Of a stretch of DNA of 64,000 bases, positions 22,991-33,199 are shown piece by piece. Made by a program: the position numbers and the translations under genes. Under the pieces are notes generated by a model. That model saw nothing but the letters and a program-made list of their open reading frames with translations. It searched no databases and was not told where the DNA came from. The stretch lies in NCBI GenBank assembly GCA_030374765.1, contig JARGXX010000100.1:62001-126000 (forward strand). The letters are read 5' to 3'. How positions within the stretch are numbered: position 1 is the first letter of the stretch; the number at the start of each line of letters is the position of its first letter. The DNA comes from Agarophyton chilense. Lineage: Eukaryota > Rhodophyta > Florideophyceae > Gracilariales > Gracilariaceae.

Positions 22991-23860
22991 TCTCGATAAT
23001 GCACCATGGCTTGAGGTCAAGAAGATTATAGACAAAGTCCACAAGCACGTTTTTGGTCATGCAAGCTATACAGACTACAAGCTCCCTCCTCGAGAGAAAC
23101 GGATTTTGGAATGAAACCATAGCTTCCAACCTCACGGACATGGTCAATCGCTGCACGGCTTGTCGGAGCACATCGGTCCCGCAGCCCAGTCGTAAGGTTT
23201 CAATCAGTTCTCTGTCAAAGAAATTCAACGAGGTTCTCTGTGTTGATCATCTCTATCTGGATGAAATACTACTAATGCATCTGATGGATCTCATCACACG
23301 ATATTCGAGCGTCTATGCAGTTACCTCGACAAATCTCTCAGAAGCTGTTGTTGGCTTTGAAGCTTCACGGGTATCACAATTCTGGTACCCTGACTCTATT
23401 CGTGCAGACAAGGCATTCCAAATAGGTGCATTGAAGAACTACACCAAGAATCTTGGAATCCCAATTCCCCCAGTGCCTCCTGGTAGGCACTCCAAGAATG
23501 CAATAGAGTCTAAACACAGCATCATCCGTAGCGTCTTTATTCGTGTAAAAGAAGCTGCTGGCGCGAACTTCGATCCAAAGCTCGCAGCATACAAGGCTGT
23601 GTCAATTTCAAATGACCTCTATGGCAACGACACTATGTCTGCATTCGAACTAGCCAAAGGCTTTTCTAGCCCTATCGTGGCAAAGCCTATCGACACTGTA
23701 ATCCCGGATGATGTGCTCAATGCTCGTGTCCAGCTTAAAGCTCGTCGCAAACTGGCGCTTATTTTGCGCTCGAAGGCAGTGACCGAAGTGCCAATTGCAG
23801 CTGGTGATCTGATAGAAGTATACCAAAAGAAAGAATTTTAGAAGAGAGGAAAATGGTCTG
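22990..23860 (+). pseudogene. Copia-2 integrase region
   Basis: Zinc-binding V-H-K-H-V-F-G-H near 23037 and C-T-A-C-R-S near 23135; core with C-V-D-H-L-Y-L-D-E near 23240, D-K-A-F near 23408 and the K-N-A-I-E-S-K-H motif near 23490. The catalytic D,D-35-E pattern is visible. About one or two breaks. Confidence 0.85.
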
Positions 23861-24207
23861 ATCCCAAACCGGTCCTCTCTATCAACCAGCATGCACGTTC
23901 AGTGACTGTACCAGGACGCAAAAATCGATAAATCACTGTTGCATTTGAAGATACTCGCCCAGCGCTGCCTCAAGAAAGCTTCGCCCAACTAGTACAAGAT
24001 GGTATTGACTCGATATCCGAGATTTCAAGTGACCATTGTACTGCTTTAAAGGCACAGGCTGAAATGAACACAGATGTCAACTTTGAATGCTCTGTACCAA
24101 GTGACACTGCTGTTGACTTATCTCAAGGTTCGTCTGATATCAACACACCTGTTGATGCACCTGTTGATGATGACTTCTCTACTGAATCCTCAAACGTTGA
24201 ATCCTGT

Positions 24208-24366
24208 GTAGGAGACAATATCTCCGTTCTCTGGCCCCTTGAAGAACAATTCTTCCCTGGCACTGTCCACTCGGCAACAGAAGATGGTCGTCTAAACATA
24301 CACTATGATGATGGGGATGTAGAACAACTTGAAATGGAGAAGGAGGTATGGAAGTTTACTGAAACA
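24208..24366 (+). other. Copia-2 Tudor-like module
   Basis: Reads L-W-P-L-E-E-Q-F-F-P-G-T-V, then N-I-H-Y-D-D-G-D-V-E-Q-L and a closing E-V-W-K-F. The layout of aromatic, Gly and acidic positions matches Tudor-like domains (PDS5-type) and the module in Copia-1, with the same spacing although the sequence has diverged. It follows an acidic Ser/Thr-rich linker after integrase. Binding of methylated histones or other chromatin marks is an inference. Confidence 0.65.
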
Positions 24367-24499
24367 ATCCCAGCCAGTTCTGGTACAGTGGCACAACTGG
24401 AAGTCACAAGCACTGAGAACTCAGTCCTAGAATCGATTCTTGACCATTTTTGGAACAAACCATTTATAAGGCACCACGCACAAGGGTTTGACCAATACC

Positions 24500-26040
24500 C
24501 TTTAGTCAACGCCTACAATGCAGAGGAAGATACATTTTTCAAGACTGTTCGCCCGGTCACACACGAAGAAGTCCCTCCGAACTCCATTGTTATCAGCAGT
24601 CACACCTTATACAAAGTGAAGACTAATGATGACGGGTCTCTCAAGCTTAAAGCACGTATTGAACCACATGGGAACGAGGACGATTTGAAGAACGTCTTGA
24701 GCAAAGACTGTACCACATGCCCACCCACAGGACTTCGGATCCTCGAATCAATTGCATCTCTATTCGGCTGGATAATCCACAGGGCTGATGTGAAGGCTGC
24801 GTTTCTGCAGACAGGGGAGGCTCAAAGAAACGTCTATGTTCGCCCACCCAAAGAAAGCCAAATGAAATCGACTCATCTTTGGCTACTTCTGACAGCTGCC
24901 TACGGCCTTATCAATGCAAATGCCAAGTGGCAGAACCAGTCCGATAATGTTATGTTTGACATTGGACTCAAGAAGTCGACCCATGTTCCTCAGCTCTTCT
25001 TCCAGAAAGAAAACGGAAGGCTGGTATTAATTGTTGCTAAAATAGTTGACGACCTGAAAGCTGCAGGCGATGGCGACCGTGTGAAACGCTTTATGGAGGA
25101 GTCTGGCAGACGATTTCAGTTTGGTGATGTGATGCAAGGACCACCCAAACTCCGATTCTTTGGCATCAACACTGTTCAAAATGGCGACTTTACCATTGAG
25201 ACAGATGCGGACGATAAGATGAACTCTGTATCTGAGTATCCGTTCTCTAGGCAACGCCGCAAGCATTTTTATGAGCCACTCAATCAGCTTGAAAAGTCTG
25301 TGTTCGCCTCCACAAATAGTTCACTTGGATGGATCGGAACTGCGGCTTCACCATTTTGCTCATTCTATGCCAGCTACCTGCAGCAAAAAGCCCCTAATCT
25401 AAAAGTGTGTCACCTTGTTGAACAAGTGAATATAGTTCGCAAGCTGAAGAAGCTCGGAACAACTATTGCTTACCCTAGACCAACAGACAAAAATCAGTAT
25501 GAACTCAGCGTTCTAGTGTTTTTAGATGCGTCACGGACAGATGAATGTGGCCAACTTGGAGTTCTAACTGGGTTCCTTATCGGTGAGATGAAGAACAACT
25601 CGATTTATCATGGCATATCGTGGTTGTCTCACAAGTCAAAGCGCCCGGTCAAAAGCATACCTGCTGCAGAGAGTTTTCCTGCCTCGGAAGGGATTGAAGA
25701 AGGAAAGACAATCTCTAAGGCATACTCGGAGCTTCTTGGCATGGAAGTCAAGTTGAGACTTGCTGTGGACTCTAAGGACTTGTTTACTTCACTATCGACA
25801 CAGAAGAATTCTATCGACAAATCGATTCGTGGTGTTGTTAGCTGCGTCCTTTTTGAATTCCAGACTGGTGCTGTTAATAAGATATCGTGGGTTCCCGGTC
25901 ATTCCAACCTGGCAGATTCGCTTACCAAGAAAGACAGCCCTCTGACAGATGCTCTTCAACTGAGTCTGTTCACTGGCAGACTTTGCTTCGATTTCCAGGA
26001 CATTGCTGAGACGAAGCATTCGAAGAAAAACTTTGGCTGA
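24500..26040 (+). pseudogene. Copia-2 reverse transcriptase and RNase H region
   Basis: RT: K-A-R-I-E-P-H-G-N, C-P-P-T-G-L-R, D-V-K-A-A-F-L-Q-T-G-E near 24787, T-A-A-Y-G-L-I-N near 24895 and I-V-D-D at the polymerase site near 25043. RNase H: V-F-L-D-A-S near 25517, A-V-D-S-K-D near 25765 and V-P-G-H-S-N-L-A-D-S-L-T near 25890. This large 3' part of pol looks open. Confidence 0.9.
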
Positions 26041-26051
26041 AAGGGGAGGAA
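26040..26051 (+). other. Polypurine tract of Copia-2
   Basis: AAAGGGGAGGAA immediately before the right LTR. Confidence 0.85.
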
Positions 26052-26331
26052 TATGAGAACGATCATTGATGGAAGTCGATCGTCTACAAATACGCCCGCT
26101 CAATGCTTTGTATTTGAATACTTAATTGTCGTTGCTATGAGTCATCATTCGTGCCACATGGCAACCTCTTATATCATGTATTACGCCCGTTAATTATATT
26201 GTAATGTACTCTATTTATACATCTATGTACCTCATGTTTGTAAACATCTGCGACGTCGTGTTCGCGGCCATTGTGTACTCTCTCCTACACTGTGTGTACC
26301 TAGTTCTACACCGCAAGTCTAATCATTCTTA
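26052..26331 (+). repeat. 3' LTR of Copia-2
   Basis: 280 bases, eight differences from the 5' LTR, followed by CAGGT. Confidence 0.95.
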
Positions 26332-26336
26332 CAGGT

Positions 26337-26355
26337 GCATCCAGAATGCTCTACA
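26337..26355 (-). repeat. Outer end of the Gypsy-B 5' LTR
   Basis: GCATCCAGAATGCTCTACA continues the Gypsy-B LTR after Copia-2. The next bases belong to a different gypsy element, so the Gypsy-B edge is at 26355. Confidence 0.8.
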
Positions 26356-27030
26356 AGGTGCGTAGGCCAGCGTGAAATGGTGTTGGGTATGGAGCTGCTT
26401 CAGCTTTCTCACTACAGTATTTTTGAAATGGCTGCCCTGTTCAAACACCCTGGTCTTCGAAGTGCCGAACGCTGCAGACCACCGTGTTAAATTTTCTGCA
26501 GTAGTTTCAAACGTGTCATCGGTAGTGAGTGTGAGCCAGACGTATCCCATTAAATCATCCTTCAAGATCAGTACATATTTGTGGAGATTTTCCCCTCTGC
26601 CGATGCTGCAGAAATCGAAGTGAATCACCTCATTCGGTTTCGTCGCGTGGATTGCTGATGCGAATGGTCAGGAGATTATGTGCCCGGGTTGGCTCGCAAG
26701 GCAGTGGAGGCAGGTAGTTATAAAATTCTTGATGTCCTTGTCCATATCTTTCCACCAAAAGTGCCTCTCGATGTTCTCCTTCGTAGCCTCTGCTGCTCTG
26801 TGCCCTGTACTTCTAGTGTGTGCCGCGACGATCGCTCGAAGTTTGCACATATGGTCATCTTCTGGGATCCAAATCTGGTTCTGGGTACTGCGGAGAAGCC
26901 CCTGTTCTCTTCAGAATACGTTGGGAGGGTTTTCCGCGCTGCTGTCCTGCGATGTTTGGAGATCGCTGAGTTTGGGCCAATCCAGTTCTGGGCTGCGCCT
27001 ATGTGGCGCACACGCTATCAACACCTAGCA
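26356..27030 (-). pseudogene. Gypsy-D-type integrase scrap, minus strand
   Basis: The minus strand matches Gypsy-D integrase: I-E-R-H-F-W-W-K-D-M-D-K-D near 26740 (Gypsy-D has W-W-D-C-M-D-K-D), F-A-F-G-T-S-type core and H-T-Q-H-H-F-T-L-A-Y-A-P near 26370. It is cut by the Gypsy-B LTR on the left and by MCM9 sequence on the right. A broken scrap of a separate insertion. Confidence 0.8.
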
Positions 27031-27034
27031 TTTA

Positions 27035-28235
27035 CTGCTCATAACTGAAATTTCCCAAGCTATCAATGATGAAGCCCACTATGGTCTGGAGATTGACGTA
27101 ATGTCAGTTGGAAATTCTGCTCCTCATGTCGTCACCGCCATTCGCAATGATCCCTATGGAGCACTTTCCCAGGTAGAAAGCGGAATTTAAACGGTGCAGG
27201 ACTCAGTCGGAGGCTCGAAGAAATATGTACATGCAGGTCTTTGTCATCTACCGGCCACACCAGACACTGTGGAGAGAAATGTAATTGCATTGCCAAATTA
27301 TGACCTTCATATGCTTATATATATAATTCGTACCGTTACAAAAACAGGAAAAGTTGTGTTGCGAGAGGAACAACGCGAGTTTTTGTGGTCAAGGTGCAAG
27401 CACTCATTGCTTGTTGCAGGCGATACTACAGTAAGTAGTGCGTTAGACCTTCCTTAACGGTGTCCAAGGCCAGACGAAGAGCCATATTACTGTTAACATT
27501 TTACCGCAAAGACCGAAATCGCTCCAAGATGTCAAAAGTATTAAGAGATCAAGGTTCAAGAAAAGGTTCAGCCTCTCGACATCGGCTTCATACCTCGCTC
27601 CCTTATTGTTATTCTCACAGATGATATCGCTGATACGGTGAAGCCTGGTGCTAATGTGGTCATTACAAGAGTATTGCGTCGTCGATGGAACAAGAACTAT
27701 ATACAGGGTATGACAGCCGATGTGGAACTAATGCTGGTTGCCTTCTACTTTACACAACGACCACAAATTATTTTTGTATGTCACAGAACAATCAAGACAA
27801 TTATTTGCAGCACACTGGGCGTCAAGAAGCCCGAGAAAGCAGTTGGAGGCTCGGAATCTCATCATCAGATCTATTTGTCCTCCGATACACGGCATTTATC
27901 TCCTGAAATTGATCGTCGCCATGACTCTCACTGGTAGGGTTTCGTCGACGGACCCATCGGGTTCTCACATTCGCGGCGAATCTCACCTCTTGATTGTCGG
28001 AGATCCGGGCACTGCGAAATCCCTATTTATTCGTTACGCCGCGAAAGTTTCTCCACGTTCTGTTCTGACGGCTGGAATAGGAACCTCTTCTGCATGGTTC
28101 ACTGTTACAGCAGTGAAAGAACCTGGGTCTGCCTAATGGATGTTGGATGCTGGTGCTTTGGTCCTTGCCGATGAAAGTGTTGGTTGTATTGATAAGTTCG
28201 ATGGTATAAAGCAACACGACAGTCCTTTGCCAACC
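27035..28235 (+). pseudogene. MCM9: MCM9 DNA helicase, broken copy
   Basis: MCM9 is an AAA+ helicase of the MCM family acting in homologous recombination and repair. Seen in order: an N-terminal zinc-ribbon-like part (T-G-K-V-V-L-R-E-E, then a Cys-Lys-His stretch near 27385), an OB-fold part with I-G-F-I-P-R-S-L-I-V-I-L-T-D-D near 27580, H-I-R-G-E-S-H-L-L-I-V, Walker A G-D-P-G-T-A-K-S near 28000, S-P-R-S-V-L-T-A-G-I-G, V-T-A-V-K-E-P and a Walker B-like L-V-L-A-D-E-S-V-G-C-I-D-K-F-D near 28165. V-Q-P-L-D-I-G-x-I-P-R-S and the extended zinc part favour MCM9 over other MCMs. The copy spans at least three frames with stops, Walker B has Lys where the catalytic Glu is expected, and the C-terminal half is absent. 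Confidence 0.8.
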
Positions 28236-28626
28236 ATCGGCACACACAGAATTGCCTCGTCGCTATGGATTCGGGTTTATTGAACTCTTCATGACCAGCA
28301 GAAGTGATGCCTCGAAAGTTAATCCTACTGCTGTGAAAAGCAACGAATGGAAGCACGACTTTTTCGATAGGTTAGTGTCGAGAACAGGGGGAGTGGCCCC
28401 TCTCATTATATGTTGTGTATCTAAAATTGTATCCCGGAAATTTCTGGGCGGATGGAATGCAAAATACGGACACATTGGTTATGATCGGGACAGGAAGTTG
28501 CGTGGTGCCAATACCAGTGAAGTTTGGGTACTACCATCTACCTGTGGACCCGCAGGTCTGACCTTCCAAGCCCGTTTGGTGCCATGTCAAAAACTAGCTG
28601 TTCCCTGTCCTACTCTTCGCAAATAA
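28236..28626 (+). pseudogene. TDG/MUG-type mismatch DNA glycosylase, 3' fragment
   Basis: The frame reads R-R-Y-G-F-G-F-I-E-L-F, then V-N-P-T-A-V, a middle part with V-S-R-K-F-L-G-G-W and E-V-W-V-L-P-S-T-C-G-P-A-G-L. Eukaryotic thymine-DNA glycosylases have YG[FI]GFT[ND]L, a variable middle and a [VF]-[MV]-P-S-[ST]-S/[SP]-x-x-N/A block in the same places. The enzyme removes T or U from G mismatches. The N-terminal half with the catalytic G-x-N-P-G loop is missing: the fragment starts right where the MCM9 copy ends. The conserved motifs are partly altered (E for N/D, C-G-P for S-G-x), so I rate it likely rather than sure. Confidence 0.55.
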
Positions 28627-28925
28627 GTTGATGAAGAGGCCTTGAATACTCTGACGAGGCATGCGGTGTGAGAAAGAATCCCATAACGCACCTAGAGAGA
28701 AAAAAGTGTCGAAGCGTGGACACAAACACTTCAACCACAAGGACTCACGCACCTCGATGTAACCCCCCGAAACAGACACTGGACTACGAAATATCGATAC
28801 AGACACTACCAAAGGGGTAACTGTGAAGCATTCCCGTCATCCAGGCCCCCCATAGTAGACGCAGACGTAAAACGAACTGACAGGAGCGCAAATATAGATC
28901 TTCAGGGCCACAAAGATCGACACCG
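28627..28925. other. No gene seen
   Basis: About 300 bases between the glycosylase fragment and the acidic gene. Frames are short on both strands; nothing recognised. Confidence 0.5.
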
Positions 28926-30181
28926 ACTCGGGCTCCACGCCCATCATGAAGATCCCATCGCCAACCAACCGATGCAACCGATGCAGAAGTAGCTGAAAAC
29001 AGTTTGGAAAAAGAGGAGCAAGCAATTACTGTTGAGCGTAATCTTGATGCCATCCGGGATACACCAGCATCTGGGCAAGATCCATTGGAGTATGCGGACC
29101 TTTCTGCAGGAAAATCTGATCCCGAACGTTCAGAGCGCGTAAAACTAACGTCAGGGAGAGAAAGGAAAATGAGGCAGTCGCAACGCAGAGTCCGGCCGTG
29201 TCTTTTGATGCTGGAGACACCGGGAAAGTGGTGGAGCCAAGGCTAAAATGGGAAAGCGATGAGCAACAGCTTGATTTGGAAATCACAACTTTCGCCCAAG
29301 AATCAAACTGTGTCGTCAATAAAACAGAAAGACAGTTCCTTTCTTGAAACAGGAGCACAAAAATAGAGCGATCTGTTGAAAGACGAAGATGATGGGATAG
29401 ATCCAAGTCAGAATCCTTCCAGTATTATTTAGTACTATACTCAGTATATCGAAAAATGGATTCAATTTGAAGAACAAACGAAACTCAAAGGAGAAGGGCT
29501 GGAATCTCTGGGGCAAACCACCATACCGTCCGAGGGTCAACACTCAGAATCAGAAAATGGGAGAAAAGAAGAAGCATTAGCTGAAACCGGAGATCATGGA
29601 GAGAGTTATTGAGAAACAATGAGAACCCTATAGCCACAGAACAGAGCTCTGTCGACATCTTACTCGCCAGAAACATGGATGAAAGCGTTCAACACGATCT
29701 ACTAGATACAAATCACGAACAAAAACTCGAACATGTGCTGGAAATACCGTCTTTGCCCGAGAATCACTGTCCGGAAACACAAATTTTGAGTGGAGAACAT
29801 GCCTTAACTGAACCTAAAAGACAGACAGCCGCACAGCTGCGTGATTACAAGCATGGTGCAGTTGAAAAGATGGGAGAGAGTACTATCATTTGTACTGATC
29901 GTGAACACGCTGAAAAATATTTAGAACAGAATCTAGAAGAACCTACCAGGGATCGGGTCGAACACCTGAAGGAAACTTCATATTCAGTTCAGTATGAAGA
30001 ATCAGCGATGGGAGAAATCACCAGTCCCAGATTAATCACCGGATAAATTGAACGAATCTATTCATAAGCGAAAATAGATGTCGCCGAGGAAGATCTTACA
30101 GATGCAAAGCCCATGGGTGGTGTAGTTAGAGATGAAGGACACCACAGGTAACCCTCACTTTCTGTTTCCTCCGTTCCCGAG
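28926..30181 (+). pseudogene. Unrecognised acidic host protein, 5' part, split by Copia-3
   Basis: The plus strand codes for a Glu/Asp/Ser-rich, probably disordered protein. Open stretches include T-D-A-E-V-A-E-N-S-L-E-K-E-E-Q near 29000 and a longer one from 29609 to 30046 rich in E, H and Q. Several frame changes and stops separate them. At 30181 Copia-3 interrupts the frame S-V-S-S-V-P-E, which resumes without shift at 34808. No domain recognised. It could be the tail of a repair or nuclear protein, given its acidic nature, but that is a guess. Confidence 0.45.
30177..30181. repeat. Target site duplication of Copia-3, left (CCGAG)
   Basis: CCGAG lies just before the left LTR and again at 34803-34807 just after the right LTR. 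Confidence 0.92.
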
Positions 30182-30396
30182 TGTTGACAGATTATGTTTA
30201 TCCTATCTAAGAGCGGATAACACACTACGTGCGTTCTATCACTGTTGGGAATATCCTTGTTTACAATATATATTTTGAGCGAGTTGAATTGTGATTACAG
30301 AGCCTTTGGCTATCTTGAAGTTAGAATCACCTACTTAAGCCAAATCTGGACTCCAACACAGAGTAAACTGGGTATCCAAGTTGTGATCCAGTAAGA
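30182..30396 (+). repeat. 5' LTR of Copia-3
   Basis: 215 bases, TGTTGACAGA...CAGTAAGA, aligned with 34587-34802 with about 24 differences and one indel. Confidence 0.92.
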
Positions 30397-30411
30397 GGTT
30401 ATGGGCCCAGG
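30397..30411 (+). other. Primer binding site of Copia-3
   Basis: GGTTATGGGCCCAGG directly after the LTR, complementary to the anticodon arm of initiator tRNA-Met. Confidence 0.88.
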
Positions 30412-30515
30412 ACCCTACCAACGTTTTGCCCCGCCTTTTTGCCGTGAATCTTCCCGGTGTGCGTGTCTCGTATTCGCTTTGGTTTTCGTACAACGTTGTT
30501 TTCTTTCACCTTCAA

Positions 30516-31400
30516 AATGCACTGTGACATGAATGATCGCACATCTGTTTTTGACGTTAACAAGGTCCGTATGCCGCTACTGAATTCTACCAACTCCTTT
30601 CTTTGGTCTCGTAAGGTGGAGCTGGTTCTTTGTAGCAAAAAATTGTGGATGATTATTGACAGCTCCAAACCGCACTCTGATGAAGTCAGTGAGGAGATGC
30701 AGAAATGTTTTTGTTCCAGAAAGGTCGCTTTGTCGACCATACTGCTTTTAGTCCATGACTCCTGTGTCGCGCCTGTAATGGACAAGAGGGATCCGACTGA
30801 GGTTTGGAAGACCCTAAAGGATCAGCATCAGGCATTATCTCAAGCCAGTAGAGATGGGCTTACGGATCGTTATCAGGCCATGAAGATGAAACGAGCTGAA
30901 ACTGCGCTAGATTTCAGAGCTCGCCTGGCCGAGATAGAATCTCAACTAGGTGGCATTGGATACATGACGTCAGAAGAGGAACAGCTCCGTGCAATGCTGC
31001 GTGGCCTTCGCGAAAAATCGATGTCTCTGCGTAAGTGATACGTGCAATGGAGAAGTCGCTGTCTGAATCTCCTGCGTTGCTTATCTCTAAAGAAGCTATT
31101 CTAATCACTAATTCTTAAAGCAAGGAAAGCAGTATCAAGGCTCTTACCATTCGTCATAGGTCCATGACGAAGTCTAAGGTCAAGTGCCACTACTGTGGAA
31201 AGTGTGGACATAAGAAGAGTAATTGCTACCATAACCCGGGGAGCAAGAAGTATCCTCGCCCGAAGCAAGGAGATAGTGATCGATCATTGGACACTGATAC
31301 TATCTCAAACGTTGCAAGGACGCTCTGTGGTGATCAAGATGGACCTGCCTCTACGTCAACATGGTTTATTGACTCCGGCGCAAGTGCGCATATGTAAAAT
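30516..31400 (+). pseudogene. Copia-3 gag, zinc knuckle and protease active site
   Basis: Gag has F-L-W-S-R-K-V-E-L-V-L near 30597, W-K-T-L-K-D-Q-H near 30805 and the E-T-A-L-D-F-R-A-R-L block, typical of UBN2 Gag. The knuckle C-H-Y-C-G-K-C-G-H-K-K-S-N-C lies near 31186 (CX2CX4HX4C). W-F-I-D-S-G-A-S-A-H-M near 31362 is the protease site. Broken. Confidence 0.88.
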
Positions 31401-31529
31401 GATCGGTCTCTATTTCTGAATCTCGCGAGGTCGTGCTGCGATACTGTTGAAGCTAGAGACGGCGACTACATTCAATTTCACTGTAAAGGTGACATACATG
31501 CCACTACTATTGCCTACGAGAAGGAGAAT

Positions 31530-32360
31530 TTCGTCACTCTCACCGATGTGAAGTATGTTCCTGAGTTGAAGTTTAACTTGCTGTCTGTAGGGTCTATGGG
31601 GAAGAAAGGTTTGAGCATAACTTTCAAGAGTGATGAACGACATGGAAATGGTACTTGCACTGTTTTAGATCCCTATAGGAACGAGAGTTGCCTCTTGGGC
31701 CTTGAATCAAAACGTAACGGACTGTATACCGCACTACTCAAGCCCTGTGATTCTGGTGTTGGTACAAAAGCCTTAGTGTCGAATATGAACGCACAAAAGA
31801 CTTTGCTGCGGCACAACCGTCTAAGACACGCATGTAAAGAGCATATCTGCAAAACTGTGCCACTTGTGCATGGTCTGTCTCTTCAAGAAGTTACGGATTG
31901 GGGTCCTTGTGAGAGCTGCAATGCACCGAAGTCCGTGCGAGACACTAGGCCTGGAAAGTCGAGAAGTCGTGAGTTTCGGGACCCTGGAGACCTGGTTCAC
32001 ACGGATGTTTTTGGACCAATGCGTACCTTATCAATGGGCAGCACTCGCTACTATGTGACATTGTATGATGACAAGAGCGCTTATTCTTTAGTCAGGTTCT
32101 TGCGCACACGATCCAAGGTGCCAGATGCTGTTAAAAAGAGATGATAATCGAACTACAGGCCCTCCTCGATAATCGTGTAAAGGCCATTAGTTTCGACAAT
32201 GCAAAGGAATATCTTTTTAAGAAAATGCAGAAGTGGCTCTTAAATCGTGAAACCAGGAGTGAGCCGGTGGCATCGTATAGTCCTGAGTCTAATGGAAAAG
32301 CTGAAAGGCTAAATTAGACTCCAAATCATGCGGCAAGGACTATGATGCTGTCTCTTTCAT
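31530..32360 (+). pseudogene. Copia-3 integrase region
   Basis: L-L-S-V-G-S-M near 31575 closes the protease-integrase link; the zinc part has H-N-R-L-R-H and C-E-S-C near 31820-31925; the core has D-L-V-H-T-D-V-F-G-P-M near 31990, D-D-K-S-A-Y near 32065 and S-P-E-S-N-G-K-A-E near 32280. Broken. Confidence 0.88.
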
Positions 32361-33199
32361 CGTTTCCTGGAAGAAACAAGCTTTGGGCAGAAGCTGTAAA
32401 CTCTGGAAATTATCTTACGAATGTCATGTACACAACTGCCTCCGATGAGAAGTGTACTTCGTATGAAGCGGTGTTCAAAACCCGTCCTAATCTATCACAC
32501 ATTAGGGTGTTTTGTGCACTAGCGTATGTGCACATCTCGAAGGAAAAGTGAGACTGAAAGTTCTGTTCTAAGGCAAGGAAAGTTATACTTGTTAGATTTG
32601 AACGAGGCAATTCGCACAGAATCTACTATCCCGACAGCGGTACTTTTTCGGTGTCTCGTGCTATGAAATTTGATGAATCTATCCTTGGATGGCCAACATG
32701 CACCCCTTTAGAAGGGAGCGCTAGCATCTCAGATCTCTTTGGTGATGTTGATCATCATGGAGACGCAGATGCCAATGAAGATGACGCCGATCAGGTTGAA
32801 GAGTTTGCGACTGTAAATGAAAGGAATACTGGTGAAATTGAAGGTGAACCGATGGATTTGGAGTTTTTGGATTAAGTCGAAAACATTGACCCTGAACTGG
32901 TAATTCAATATCCGCCAGGGCCACGAAGAACAAGCAGATTGCGTACAGCTCCAGAGAGACTCACCCCTGATACCATATTAGCCTACAACTGCGATGTTGA
33001 ATGGGGATCAGTGTTCCTGACCTCCCTCATACCTATGAACAAGCCATGTCTACGAATGAGTGTGTGCATTGGTTTCAAGCAATGAAGTTTGAGATGAACG
33101 ATCTGTGCCGAAGAGAAGATATTAAGCTTGTTCGATTGCCCGCAGGTTCTCGTCCGATACCTTGTCGATGAGTTTATGACCGTAAGAGAAACATTACTG

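Larger units (their letters stand above)
21239..26331 (+). mobile_element. Copia-2: Ty1/copia retrotransposon, near whole
   Basis: 5093 bases with 280-base LTRs, target duplication, primer binding site, gag, protease, integrase, Tudor-like module, RT, RNase H and polypurine tract. The LTRs differ at 8 of 280 positions (about 3%), so the insertion is fairly recent. The coding region has only about two or three breaks. It lies inside the right LTR of Gypsy-B. Same lineage as Copia-0, Copia-1 and the scrap near 61.6 kb. Confidence 0.96.
10075..26355 (-). mobile_element. Gypsy-B: large old chromodomain Ty3/gypsy with an antisense gene, split by Copia-2
   Basis: Minus-strand element, about 11.2 kb after subtracting Copia-2 and its duplication. 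Order read from right to left: 5' LTR, TGGTCTCCC primer site, gag with zinc knuckle, protease, RT, RNase H, integrase, chromodomain, then a gene in the opposite direction, polypurine tract and 3' LTR. The LTRs differ by about 14% in the part compared, the oldest pair here. The flanks (AAATC left, AGGTG right) do not form a target duplication, so the two ends may come from different insertions. More than ten breaks. Confidence 0.85.
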
